64,000 bases of DNA from Simmondsia chinensis (Eukaryota; Streptophyta; Magnoliopsida; Caryophyllales; Simmondsiaceae): assembly GCA_018398585.1 (NCBI GenBank), contig JAGTTD010000003.1:10176637-10240636 (forward strand), written 5' to 3'. The notes beneath the pieces were generated by a model, which saw only the letters and a list, made by a program, of their open reading frames with translations, was not told the DNA's origin and made no database searches. A program made the translations under genes and the position numbers. Below, piece after piece: positions 22,480 through 33,778 of the stretch. Positions within the stretch are counted from its first letter, which is position 1. Each line of letters opens with the position of its first letter.

Positions 22480-23855
22480 AAGGTATTATGTGGAAGATTG
22501 GGAATGGGGATTAGATAGCATTTTGATTTGACATGTGAGTGTCTAATAAGCCATTATAAGGTTTGTTAATGGTGATATATAGAGTTGCAATCTGGATCTT
22601 AAGGTGTCTCAACTAATAAGAGAAGGGGAGTGGAATGAAAAATTACTTAAAAGGATTCTCCCTTATCATCTGCTAAAAATGATGTTAGGAGTGCATGTTC
22701 TAAAAAATAAGACAGAGGATAGAAGATGTGGGCGTTTTACTCGTTCAAAGCATTTTATTGTCAAATATGCTAGCTGGCTCAAAATCAGAACTGGGCCAAT
22801 CAGAATGCTTGGAAATTTTGTTGGATTTGAAATTTTGATATGCATCTGAAGATTTAAAATCTTCCATCTGGAAAGTTCTGAATAATAGTTTGGGTCCGAG
22901 TGATGTGCTGAGTAGAAGGAGAATTAGAGGGTGAGAGCAGTGTCCCACATGTAGGTTAGTTCATGAATCTCTTGATCATGTTTTTCTTAGTTTGCCACCG
23001 ATGCAGTTGGGAAATTAATCTAGAAATGTACTCGAGATATTAGATGGTTGAATTCGTCATGAGGAAGGCTCGATTTTAGTAATGAGTTATGTAGACATAG
23101 AGGATTTCAAAAGTAATTGTGGACGTGAGGACCTTGTTCAGTTCATCTTCCTTTGTTGGTACATTTGGAAAGACATGAATAATTTCGTTTTCAGCAATGA
23201 CTCCCCCAATCCCTGGAAACCAGCTATTCTAGTCAAGCATATGAATATGCAGTGGTTCCTTTGCAAGCAAGTGAATGAGGCGAATGAAAGTGCGATTTCT
23301 CCTCCAAAGATGAACAAATCAAGCTCAATGGAAGCCTTCGCCTATGGGATGGCTAAAAGTGAATTTTGATGGTTCAAAACATGATAAGAATGCGTCTACA
23401 GGTTTTATTATTCAGCACCACCACGGGAATATGTTACTCGGGGGTTCGAGACAATTGTGAGATACTTCTCTATGGGTGGTAGAAGTAGCTGTGACCAAGG
23501 AAGCTTTATATCATATTGGGTTTAGATCTCATAAGATCATCCTAGAAGTTGATAATGAAGTAGTCATCAAGGCTATTAGAAATGTTTATGATTCTCCCGT
23601 GGGTATCCTCAGTGTTGTGGAAGATATTAGTATTATTAGCCATCTGTGTGATCAAATTAATTTCAGTCATTTGTATCAAGAAGCTAATAAGCCTACAAAC
23701 TAGCTTGCAAACTTGGCATACTTGGGCTTTGGTTTATCCCTTTGGGACAGTCAGCCAAATAGAGCACTGCTCTCTCTCTCTCATTTGTGCCAATGCTTTA
23801 GGATCCCTCGTCCATCAAGGATGAGCCTAAAGCAATATATCTTTTCCGTTTAAAA
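22480..23855 (+). pseudogene. 5'-truncated L1-type LINE: zinc-binding RT tail and RNase H
   Basis: Plus-strand fragments match the 3' end of plant L1 LINEs. There is a decayed zf-RVT region (about 22480-22800, with LLKRILPYHLLKMMLGVHV and FIVKYASWL). An RNase H-like domain follows at about 23350-23700, with VNFDGSK-like sequence near 23360, VTKEALYHIGF and HKIILEVDNEVVIKAI. A short A-rich tail lies at about 23850. Stops and frameshifts are frequent. Truncation at the 5' end is usual for target-primed reverse transcription. No TSD could be recognised. Confidence 0.75.
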
Positions 23856-24119
23856 AAAATTAAGGTGGGATGGAAATATATATATATATATATATCTCAT
23901 GTTTATTATATAAAACTACAATTAAGAGAAAAGAAATAACAAAGACAACATCAACATTATGTGGAGAATCAGTAACTGTACATCCCCATTCTAAGCCTAA
24001 TTCTCTTTATTATTGTTTGAGCTTGCTTATCTTATTTCTTCTTTCTCAATTATACTTGTACACTTATTACCATAAAAGTACATAATTGAACTAAAAATAT
24101 ATATATAAATCAACATCCT
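23856..24119. other. intergenic, AT-rich with (TA)n microsatellite
   Basis: A TATATA run at about 23877-23894. Nothing else is recognisable. Confidence 0.6.
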
Positions 24120-24350
24120 TTATAGCGCCGGGAAAATTCGGCCCAACTTGTTTGACCCGCAACTTGGCCTACCCTTGACCCGAAAAATTCAAAAGTGATT
24201 GGGGCCCGAACTCAAAAATGACCCCACCCAAACTTGATCTAAAACCCACAATGAGTTGACCTGAATCACACCGACCAAATTTGACCCAACCCATGATGAC
24301 CCCAAACCCAAACTAGACTTGACCTATAACCCAAAATGACTTGGACAGAT
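24120..24350. repeat. degenerate GACCC/AACTTG tandem repeat
   Basis: Short units of the type TTGACCC, GACCCGAA and CCCAAACTTGA recur irregularly about a dozen times. No coding potential. Confidence 0.5.
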
Positions 24351-24778
24351 ATCCAGTGTGTCGTAGAATCAAAATAATACGCTAATTATAGCCATTCCAT
24401 TTTTACGGTTTAAGTTATGATTTTCAAGGATAAATAAAATGGTAATTACAAATAATAATATGAAAAAGACAAAAATAATTATTATAATTTAATTTAGACA
24501 TACTCATTTGAAATTAATATCACGGAAAAAATATAAAAAAGTAATTAAACTATACTCCAAAAAAAGTTTTTTTGGGTATTTAACTCTTCAATGGTAAAAG
24601 AAAAATATTGAACACCTATACAGGAATTAATTTGGAATTGAACAACCATATATGGATTAATTTGGATTAATGCATTTGAGGGGGAATAAACTTAGCTTTC
24701 TATATGTATATTTAATATATATAATTCATTTTTTAATAATTACATATGTTTTATGATATATATTGTACACTTAAATTA
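24351..24778. other. AT-rich intergenic DNA
   Basis: No gene, domain or clear repeat seen. Confidence 0.6.
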
Positions 24779-25258
24779 AGGTTATTTACGTAAAATGTTC
24801 TTGTACTTTAACCAATATGCTAATTTAATTCTTTTGTTTTCAATTGCATCAACTTAGTCCTTATACAAATTAATAACATATGTTTAAGGGTTATTTACAC
24901 TCATTGTTTCAATTTAGTCCTTGTACTTTTAATTGTGGCAATTTAGTGCATCTACAATTGATATTGTGTCAATTTGGTCCTTAAAGTAAAATATATGTTA
25001 AGTTTTTAATAAAATTTTTAATGATTCGGCCACGAGTTGGATTAAATGGAGTCTACCGATGGATTTATAGTGGATTACTTGTATTTAACATAATTATATC
25101 ACTAAAAATTACGTCAATAACTTGACTTGAATTTGACCAAAGGACTAAATTGACACAATTTAAATTGTAGAGGGACTAAATTGACATAATTAAAAGTACA
25201 AGGACTAAATTGACATAATAAAAAAAGTATAGAGACCTTTGATATAAACAACCCTATT
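24779..25258. mobile_element. foldback (MITE-like) element with long inverted arms
   Basis: The left arm (24886-24990) begins AGGGTTATTTACAC and repeats CAATTTAGTCCTTGTAC. The right arm (25130-25258) is its inverse, with GGACTAAATTGACA repeated three times and ending AACAACCCT. A third, same-sense copy of the left arm lies at 24779-24870. No open frame. No clear TSD found. Confidence 0.65.
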
Positions 25259-26224
25259 TTTAAAAATCATTTGTTCATATTAGATGTACAACCCAATGTA
25301 AACTCACCATTTAACCTAATTAAACTCACTCATGGCCCGACTGTTAAAAAATTTTTCCCCACTTTGCGTTCATTTTACAATAAGACCAAAATAATTAGGC
25401 TAAATTAATTTTTAATTAGCTTAATTTTACTCGTAGTCCTATGTAAAATTAACATCAATTTGGTGAAAATTTTTGATTAGGCTAAAATCATAAACACCAA
25501 ACAACTGTGGTTTTATAAAAGACATATGCGCACTAATGAAATAAAAATTTCATTATGGAAATACTTTCGTTAGATATTGTGTAGTCAGGAGTCAATACAT
25601 AGTTATTCGAGCTACTAACAAATTATCTTTTATCCACTGTGTAACGAATATCAAGTAATAACAAGTTTATAATGAGTCATTAATGAGTTCATAGCGAGTT
25701 GTTAATAAATCACTAACGAATTGTTAACGAGCTTAGATTGTTTTTAAAATTTATTGCAACGGGCATCCCTTATTGAACTTGATTGGTTAAATTTATCAAA
25801 TTTGAACTTAACTTATTCACTTATCAAGCCTTTTAATCAAACCTACACAATCTTTTATATATCTTATGCATTAGTTGCTTATGTAACACTTAATTTATTT
25901 ATCATATATTTTGTATTTTTATCACTTGTTATCGAATTATATAATTCACGAAATTGCTCTAGATGGCAATTTGATAATGTATAACATGAATACTAATGAT
26001 ACATACTAAATTTGATGAACATCAACTGATTTCATTGATTACTTTGGACTTTCAATTCTTATATCATGTTTTGATACTTTAAATTCTTATATCGGCGAAA
26101 GTACACAAATGAAGGTGAGAGGATGATGAATAAAAAAGACCCTGAGCGGGATCAGTCTTGAGGTAGCGCAAGATTCAAAGGGCCGCATGATAGTGAGGAA
26201 CTCGAGGAGCAACTAAAAACTGAC
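25259..26224. other. AT-rich intergenic DNA
   Basis: No gene seen. 25620-25735 has loosely repeated AAC-GAG-TTGTTAA-type wording that resembles 49195-49340 in intron 3 of the host gene. The open frame 25754-25984 has no recognisable domain. Confidence 0.5.
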
Positions 26225-26544
26225 TCAACTTAATAAGAGCAAAACATATATCTGGGGGTGTGATTGTAAAGTATAAAAGTTTTCTGATAAGTCAACGAAA
26301 AAAGTAGTATCCGGAAGTAAATTGCTATCATGCCAAGACACCCAAATATTGGGATCCACAGGAGTTGTGCAAGTTCGAGCACCAAGATACCCTGACTGGA
26401 CAATAAGATCAAAGTATACCATCTCTGAGAAATGTGAATGCCCATAGATGAATGAGCAATCTCAAGGCCCAAAAAATAACGAAGTTGACCAAGATCCTTG
26501 AATCGAAACATGGAATGAAGGGTGTCTTTAAGAATAGTAGTAGC
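26225..26544 (-). pseudogene. outer copia relic: reverse transcriptase C-terminal fragment
   Basis: The minus-strand piece 26511-26230 reads FRFKDLGQLRYFLGLEIAHSS and GIHISQR, the copia RT stretch just after the YVDD box. The missing upstream part with [10 protein letters not shown] resumes at 36775, so one gene was split by the element at 26545-36769. Downstream of 26225 the homology stops and no 3' LTR was found. Confidence 0.85.
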
Positions 26545-27116
26545 TGTTGGTTTTTTAATAAAAATTTCTATTTGCTTTTCCTTTTAATGATAATAATAAT
26601 AATAATTAAAAAAGGAAAAAAAAAACAAAGTGCTGTTGGGCACTACAGTAACGCCAGCCCAAGGGCACAAATGCATTTAGATGGGCTTTGGCACTATAGT
26701 AACGCCATGCATTTAGATGGGCTTTTAAATACTAAACGGGTAAAAAAATGATTTTATCATTAGTGCTTTTGATCTTGTTTTACCCTATAAATAGGGATTA
26801 AAATGTGATATTTTACATATACTACAACAAGCTTTCTTCTTCTTCTACTTGCCTATAATTCCCATCTTTTGTTTTGAGTCTAGAGTGTTTGGTAGTTTTG
26901 GCCTCTTAGATCAGTGCAGGGTATAAGAGCTTTGGCGATAGCTGAGCGTCGTATCCTGGGGACGGCACGCTGTTTACCTACTGCATCGGGCTTATCCGTA
27001 GGAGCGTGGAAACCGTCTTAAAGAAAGCGTGATCCATGCCTCACTCAGCTCTACTTCATCGGTAACTCTTCATTTCCACGCTATTGAGGTATAATTTTTA
27101 TTTATTTTTTTCGATA
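26545..27116 (+). repeat. 5' LTR of the nested copia element
   Basis: Starts TGTTGGTTTTTTAATA and ends TTCGATA. It is nearly identical to 36194-36769. A TATA-type sequence (CCTATAAATAGGG) lies at about 26783. Confidence 0.9.
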
Positions 27117-27132
27117 ATTTTAAGACAGTTTC

Positions 27133-28034
27133 ATGGATTCCACTGTAGCCAATACTACGGTGTAGTAGAGGTAGTATGGATTCTCAATAACAATGACCTT
27201 AATGAGAAAGATGTCACTAAAATGAGTGATGAGGAAAAAAAGAAACATGCTACCTTGGTTGAAAAATGGCAAAATGTTGAAGAAGATTGCAAAAATTATA
27301 TTCTTAATTGCCTTTCCGATGATCTTTATGATTATTACTCTCTTAACTATGAAAGTGCAAATGAAATTTGGACGGCGCTACAAGAAAAATATGATACCGA
27401 ACAAGCCAGGGTGAAAAAGTATGCTTGTAGCAAATTTTTCCGTTTTCAAATGGTAGAGGATAAGTCGCTCCAAAGACAAACACGAGAACTCCTCAATCTT
27501 GTTAATGACATCAAAACTGAGGGCGTAAAAATAGATGAGCAAATGCAAGTAGCTGCTATAATAGATAAACTTCCCGAGTCTTGGAAAGAATTCCAGAAGA
27601 GGCTTCGTCACAAGCAAAAGGAGCTAACAACCGAGAGCCTCATGGTACGACTACAATGTGAAGAAGAAGCGAGAAAACAAGACAACAATGAGGTAACTAA
27701 TGGAGACCGCAATAAGGTAAATTTTATTTCTACCCATGAAAACACTCCTAAGGATCAAAATAACAAGTCCAATGCCTATCTAAAACCTAAGGGGAATGGA
27801 ATGAAATATAATGGACATCGTAAAAATGGTCCTAAAAATGGCTCTAAATTCGGTCAGAAATATAAAAAACAGGGCAACCCACCTAATGGTCAAGGGCAAC
27901 ATAAACGTACTAATGTTGCTTGTTTCAATTGTGGAAAAATGGGTCATTTTGCCAGAGATTGTCGTTATAGGAAAAATGGACCCACACCTCAAGCTAATGT
28001 GACCGAGGAGCCACTTGTGGCTATGCTAACATAA
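27133..28034 (+). pseudogene. copia gag with zinc knuckle
   Basis: A start codon at 27133 opens MDSTVANTTV, which hits two stops. The main frame then runs to 28034 and carries the copia gag core (ANEIWTALQEKYDTEQAR, VAAIIDKLPESWKEF) and an intact CX2CX4HX4C knuckle, CFNCGKMGHFARDC, near residue 282 of the open frame. The usual N-terminal segment that binds the particle core appears to be missing between the short start peptide and the main frame. This protein would form the virus-like particle. Confidence 0.85.
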
Positions 28035-28040
28035 ATCAAT

Positions 28041-28440
28041 TTGTTAGAGAATTACAATGGATGGTGGGCTGACATGGGTGCCTCTAGACATGTTTGTCAT
28101 GACCGAAATTTGTTTAGGACCTATTCCCCAGTAGAGGTTGAGAAAAAAGTGTTACTTGGTGATTCTCACACGACTAAAGTTTTAGGCATTGGAGAAATTG
28201 AAATTAAATTTACTTATGGTCGTGTTTTGACCCTTAAGGATGTGTTGCATACCCCTGAAATTCGCAAAAATCTAATGTCTGGATATTTGCTAAATAAAGC
28301 GGATTTTAAGCAAACTATTGAATCTGACCAATATGTGATCACAAAAAATAATGTCTTTGTTGGGAAAGGGTTTGCATGTGATGGTATGTTCAAGTTAAAC
28401 ATCGAAATGAATAAAGATAATTCAGTTTCCGTTTATATTG
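28041..28440 (+). pseudogene. copia protease with altered catalytic triad
   Basis: Follows gag after a stop. The active-site motif reads WWADMGASRHVC where copia proteases have D-T/S-G-A, so the second residue is Met and activity is unlikely. VLLGDSHTTKVLGIGE and LKDVLHTPEIRKNLMS are standard downstream protease wording. Confidence 0.85.
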
Positions 28441-29300
28441 TTTCTTGTTGCAAACGTTTGGCATGCACGTCTTTGTCATGTTAATAGTAAGTATATGAAC
28501 TCTATGTGCTTTCTTGGTTTAATTCCTAAACTTAGTAATAAGTTTGAAAAATGTAAAAATTGTAGTCTGACCAAGATTAGCAAAAGCCCTCACAAGTCGG
28601 TTCATAGGAGTACCGAATTATGAGAACTCATTCATTCTAATATATGTGAATTTGAAGGAATTTTAACCCGTGGTCGTAAAAGAAATTTTATAACATTTAT
28701 CGATGATTTTTCTAGGTACACCTATATCTACTTAATTAAAAATAAAAGTGAAGCATTCGAAAAATTGAAAATTTTTGTGAGAGAAGTAGAGAATCGCTTT
28801 AATAAAAAGATTAAAAGTTTTAGAACTGATAGAGGTAGGGAATATGAGACTTTAGGGTTAATAGACTTTATTCGTTCGGAAGGGATAGTGCATGAAGTTA
28901 CTCCCGGTTACTCTCCTCCCTCAAATGGGGTGGCAGAACGTAAAAATAGGCCACTAATTGGCTATACTAATGCTATGATGGTTAGCGCTAGTGCACCTAA
29001 GAATTTATGGGGGAGGCTATACTCACCGCCAATTATGTTTTTAAAAGACTATCTCGGAAAAAATTACTCCAAACACCTTATGAATTATGGAGAGGGAGAC
29101 GACCTAACTTGAATTACTTAACGGTTTGGGGTTGTTTAGCATTTGCTAGAAAAACAAACCCCAAAATTCCCAAATTAGAAGAAAGAGTTATTAGGTGTGT
29201 CTTTATAGGATATGCCTTTCATAGTAAAGCATATAGATTCTTGAACCTAGAGGATAATACAGTTGTAGAGACAATGGATGCTATATTTCATGAAGATAAG
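28441..29300 (+). pseudogene. copia integrase (frameshifted)
   Basis: The GAG-pre-integrase zinc region (WHARLCHVNSK, CKNCSLTK) lies in 28438-28623, which ends in a stop. The core continues with FIDDFSRYTYIYL, FRTDRGREYE and PGYSPPSNGVAERKNR up to about 29005. A frameshift then moves it to 29007-29300 (LNYLTVWGCLAFARK, CVFIGYAFHSKAYRF). The catalytic D and E positions are recognisable. The frame is cut by the gypsy LTR at 29301. Confidence 0.88.
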
Positions 29301-29981
29301 TGTCACAACATGTGGATGTGACAGCCAAAGTACAAGACTTGGGCCCAATGAAAGAGAGGTTTAGATGAGAAAAGAAAGAGAATTAGAGTTTAGATGAGAG
29401 AAAGAATTAGAGTTAGATGAGAAAGAGAAGTAGACTTAGATGAAAAGAGAGAATTTAGATGAGAAATGAAAGAGATATTCATATATTTCAATTGATAACT
29501 TACAAAATGAATACAATTGCCTATTTATAGAAAATACAAGAATACTAAAATAATACTTGAAATTACTTAATTACATCAATAAAATCAAATAATATCCTAA
29601 GGAATCTTCCTAACGGCTAGTAGGCACGGCAAGGGCATCCCAACGGCTAGCTAGAAGCGTCCAGGCACTGTTCAGGTGCGGCACAGCCTTGGGCAGGGGC
29701 GCTGGAGACGCAGAGCTAGACACGGGACTGGACAAGGCAGGGCGCGAGCTTGACAAGGGCTGGGATGCGACTGGGCACGGATGAGGCACGGACCAAGACA
29801 AGGCATGACAATGTCATGACATGGCATAGGCGCGACTGGGCAGCGATCAAGACAAGGCCTGGGCGCGAACTAGGACACGGTCCGGACAGCAACTTGGGAC
29901 ATCATCTTGACAAGCACGAACACGGCACCTGCTCATATCTAGACATAGTAAAGGAAAACCAATGGTGTCATGGCCATGACA
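29301..29981 (-). repeat. 3' LTR of the gypsy element
   Basis: On the minus strand it starts TGTCATGGCCATGACACC, itself a palindrome-rich start, and ends TGTTGTGACA. It is nearly identical to 34773-35453. It contains repeated TTAGATGAGA units near 29355-29465. Confidence 0.92.
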
Positions 29982-29986
29982 GCAGC

Positions 29987-29987
<1 letters not shown>

Positions 29988-30024
<37 letters not shown>
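29988..30024 (-). repeat. 37-base homopolymer (polypurine tract of the gypsy element)
   Basis: Uninterrupted C run on the plus strand, G on the minus strand, separated from the LTR start by AGCTGC. It is much longer than a normal polypurine tract. Confidence 0.85.
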
Positions 30025-30026
<2 letters not shown>

Positions 30027-30053
30027 TCTGCTCTCTCAAGCCAAGCCTTGTCC

Positions 30054-30593
30054 TCAAGGATTGAAATGAGGAAATTGGCCTTGGATGAAGGCCCAATCCT
30101 CCCAAGTTGCGGCCTCGTTTGGCATGTTCTCCCATTGCACAAGGACTTGAGTTATCCTCTTGCCTTTGCGTGTTAGGGTGCGACACTTGAGGACCTTCTT
30201 AGGTTGAACTTTGGGGTGGCCTTCATGGTCACAACTAGGTAAGAACACACTAGGCACAACATTATCTCCAATCTTCTTTTTTAAACGAGAAACATGAAAA
30301 ACAGGGTGGATTTTAGATTCTAGAGGTGATTCCAGCTTATAAGTAACCTTCCCTATCCTAGCAATTATCTTAAATGGTCCGTAGTACCTAACGGCTAGTT
30401 TAAGGTTACGCCTCATTGCAACAGAAGTTTGGCGATAAGGTTGTAACTTTAAGTACACTAAGTCTCCTATGTTAAACTCACGTTCGGTCCTACGGAGGTC
30501 GTCTTGTTGCTTATATCGGTGTTGTGCTTCTATTAGGTTTTCTCTTAGGAGGTTAGCCATATTTTGTCTCTCATTAAGCACGTCCTCGACTCA
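30054..30593 (-). pseudogene. gypsy integrase C-terminus with chromodomain-like tail
   Basis: Open from 30581 to the natural stop at 30054. It carries the integrase C-terminal wording FNIGDLVYLKLQPYRQTS, YYGPFKIIARIG and HPVFHVSRLKKKIG. It ends with VLVQWENMPNEAATWEDW, which resembles the chromodomain-like tail of plant chromoviruses. A TGA at 30593-30591 separates it from the upstream frame; its CGA>TGA context suggests deamination of a methylated CpG. Confidence 0.9.
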
Positions 30594-30655
30594 CGGTGAA
30601 GAAGATACACATGGGTAATCAATTGCCAATAGCCTAGGTGCATAACCATAAAGAG

Positions 30656-33600
30656 CTAAAAATGGCGTAGTTTTAATAGACGAATGATAATTGGTGTTGT
30701 GCAAAATTCGGCAAGAGCTAACCATTGAGCCCAAGCCTTCGGTTTATTTAAGGCCATAGCTCGCAAATAATTTTTTAGACATTGATTAACGCGTTCGGTT
30801 TGGCCATCCGATTGGGGATGGTAAGAGGTACTCATGTTCAGTCCTACACCCGCCAACCTAAATAATTCCTTCCAAAAGAGACATTGGAATGTGCCATCCC
30901 GATCCGAGATAATGTTTTTGGGAAGTCCATGCAAATGGTAAATGTTGTCAAGAAAAATTTGCGCAACTTTAGTGGCCGTAAACGGATGAGATAGTGAAAT
31001 AAAATGAGCATATTTAGTGAAACGATCAACCACTACCAATATAGTATCCTTACCAAGGGACTTAGGCAAACCCTCAACAAAGTCAAGAGTAATGCTTTCC
31101 CAAGCTTGGCTTGGAACGGGTAACGGTTGAAGCAAACCGGGATAGGCAACATGCTCGTTTTTAGTTCGTTGACATGTATCACATTTAGAAATATAATCAC
31201 TAAAGCTGTTTTTCATCTTGGGCCAATAAAATAAACGCTTGGCTCGTATGAAAGATCCTTGGACACCGGAGTGGCCTCCCATAGGTGAATCACGTAATGT
31301 ATGCATAATCTTAATTCTCAAATCCGTGTTTTCACCTATGTAAATACGACCCTTGTATCTTAAAATACCGCTAAGAAAAGTGAAGGGACCTTGAGCCGAA
31401 GGCCCAAGGATGGCGTGGGAAATGAGATCTAGGGCGCGCTTGTCGTTATCATAACTTGCCTCGACTTCGCGTACCCATTGAGGTACCACGCTAGTGAGGA
31501 CCGAACAAGACCCTAACTCACACTCCTCATCACGTCTCGATAATGCATCCGCGGCTTTATTCTCTATTCCTTTTCGGTACACTATGGAATAACTAAGGTC
31601 CATGAGTTTTGACATACCCTTTCGTTGCAATTGGGTTGTCACACATTGGTCTAATAGAAACCGTAAGCTAGCATGATCCTTTTTAATAACAAAATGATTA
31701 TTAAGTAAGTAGTGTCGCCATTTTTCAACCGCCATTAGGATTGCCATGAGTTCTTTTTCATAAACTGATAATCCCAAGTGACGAGGACCTAAGGCCTTAC
31801 TAAGATAAGCTAGAGGTCTACGATCTTGACTCAAAACCGCACCTAGGCCTACCCCACAAGCATCGGTTTCAAGTGTAAAAGTTTTAGTAAAATTGGGGAG
31901 AGCTAGAACCGAGACCGACACCATAGCATGCTTAAGAGTTTCAAACGCAAGTTGGGCACTCTCATTCCAAGTAAAATCACCTTTGGATAGAATGCAATTT
32001 AGAGGTTTACTAATAGACCCATATCCCTTAATAAACTTCCGATAGTAACCGGTTAAACCTAAGAAACCCCTAAGACTCTTAAGGCTCTTCGGTTGTGGCC
32101 ATGCTACCATGGCGTCAGTCTTACTAGGGTCCGTAGCTACACCGTGAGGGCTAATGATATGACCTAAGTATTCCACATGATCAATACCAAATGCACATTT
32201 ACTTCTTTTAGCATACAATTGGTTGGTTCGCAATGTCTCAAGGACGGTACCCAAATGACTAATGTGAGTTGACATACATGGGCTATATACCAAAATATCA
32301 TCAAAGAAGACTAAAACGAATTTACGAAGAAAGGAAGAAAAGAACTCGTTCATTAACGCTTGAAATGTGGCCGGTGCATCGGTGAGACCGAAAGGCATCA
32401 CCTTGAATTCGTAATGGCCTTGATGCGTACGGAAAGCTGTTTTATGGCGATCCTCATCTCGGACAAGAATTTGGTTGTAACCGGCTAGTAAGTCCATCTT
32501 TGAAAATACACGGGCTCCATGCAGCTCATCAAGCAAATCATCAATAACGGGGATGGGGAATTTATCTTTAACCGTGATATGGTTAAGTTGTCTATAGTCG
32601 ACACAAAAACGATAAGTACCATCTTTCTTTCGTACTAGCAAAACGGGAGAGGCGAAAGGACTACGGCTAGGTTGAATTATAGATGAAGATAGCATTTCCT
32701 TAACTTGTTTTTCAATTTCGTTCTTTTGACTATGGGGATAGCGGTATGGTCTAATAGTTACGGGTTTAGCATCGGTTTGGGTGGGTATAACATGATCACG
32801 GGCTCGGCTAGGTGGTAATGTCTTAGGAATAGCAAACACATCCTCATATTGTTTAAGTATGGGTTCAAGGTCGGAATGAACATAAGTAGCTTTTTCTTCA
32901 CTACCTATTGCCAAAAATAAGTGACCTACTAAACTATGAACTTTCTTTTTAAGAAGTTTTGTTAAGCCTTTTTCGGTCATAGCATGCAAAGTGGCACTAT
33001 CCGAGGTTCCTTGTAAGTGAATAGGTTGACCATCCCTAAAGCATGAAAATTTAAGGTTAGAGAAATCAAAAGTTACCGGTCCATATTTTTGTAACCAATC
33101 CACACCTAATACCATATCGCTACCTCTTAAATCAAGAACTCGTAAGTCATCGGAAAAGAGGTTACCTTGCACCTTCCATTTCAAAGATGGGCATTTGTTG
33201 TAACTCACCAAGCTCTCGCCATTCGCTACCGTCACTGTCATCACTACGATAGGCACCGTATCAAGCTTGAGCTCTTGGACAATGTTTGCATCCAAGAAAT
33301 TGTTGGTGCTTCCGCTATCTACTAGGATCGTAATAGGCCTCTTTTTGATGAAGCCTTTTAACCGTAAGGTGTTGTGGGTGATGCGACCGGACAATGCATT
33401 CAAGGAAATCTCCATGGCACTGTCTCCCTCTTCTTCTTGAGGAAGTTCTTCCTCTATATCGTCGAGTTCATCATCGACTTCCTCTTGGGCTTCCATACTT
33501 TGAAGCTTATTTTTGCATACATGGCCTGGAAAATACCGGTCGTGACAGCGGTAGCACTGTCCTGGATCACGTCTGGGTGCGTTGGGCGCTGTCGTAGGCC

Positions 33601-33748
33601 CGGGTGCTGGTCTCGGAGGCTCGGACAGGAGCGCGCCAGCAGGGGCCTGGGCACCAGTCTGGACAGAGGCTGCTAGGCGTGACTGGAACGAGGATCCAGC
33701 ACGGGATCCGTACTGTTGCTGCTGCCTGTATGAGGGCCTAGGAGCCAT
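30656..33748 (-). pseudogene. gypsy pol: zinc knuckle, protease, RT, RNase H, integrase core
   Basis: A 1030-residue frame. In order: zinc knuckle CYRCHDRYFPGHVC (about residue 65), protease ILVDSGSTNNFLD (about 142), RT YRFCVDYRQLN and the catalytic FFDDILVYS, RNase H TLETDACGVGLGAVLS, integrase HHCC zinc finger ending CDTCQRTKNEH, and the integrase core with DRFTKYAHF, ISDRDGTF and HPQSDGQTERVN. All catalytic motifs are intact. The frame breaks at about 30700, where a one-base shift turns the end into unrelated residues. It is in the same frame as gag, separated by one TAA. Function: copying and insertion of the element. Confidence 0.95.
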
Positions 33749-33778
33749 GGCACTCCTAATTTCCGATATTGCGATTTC

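Noticed and set aside
29750..30186. Proline-rich and glycine-rich open frames over the C tract
   Set aside because: They come from translating a 37-base homopolymer, the gypsy polypurine tract, in several frames.
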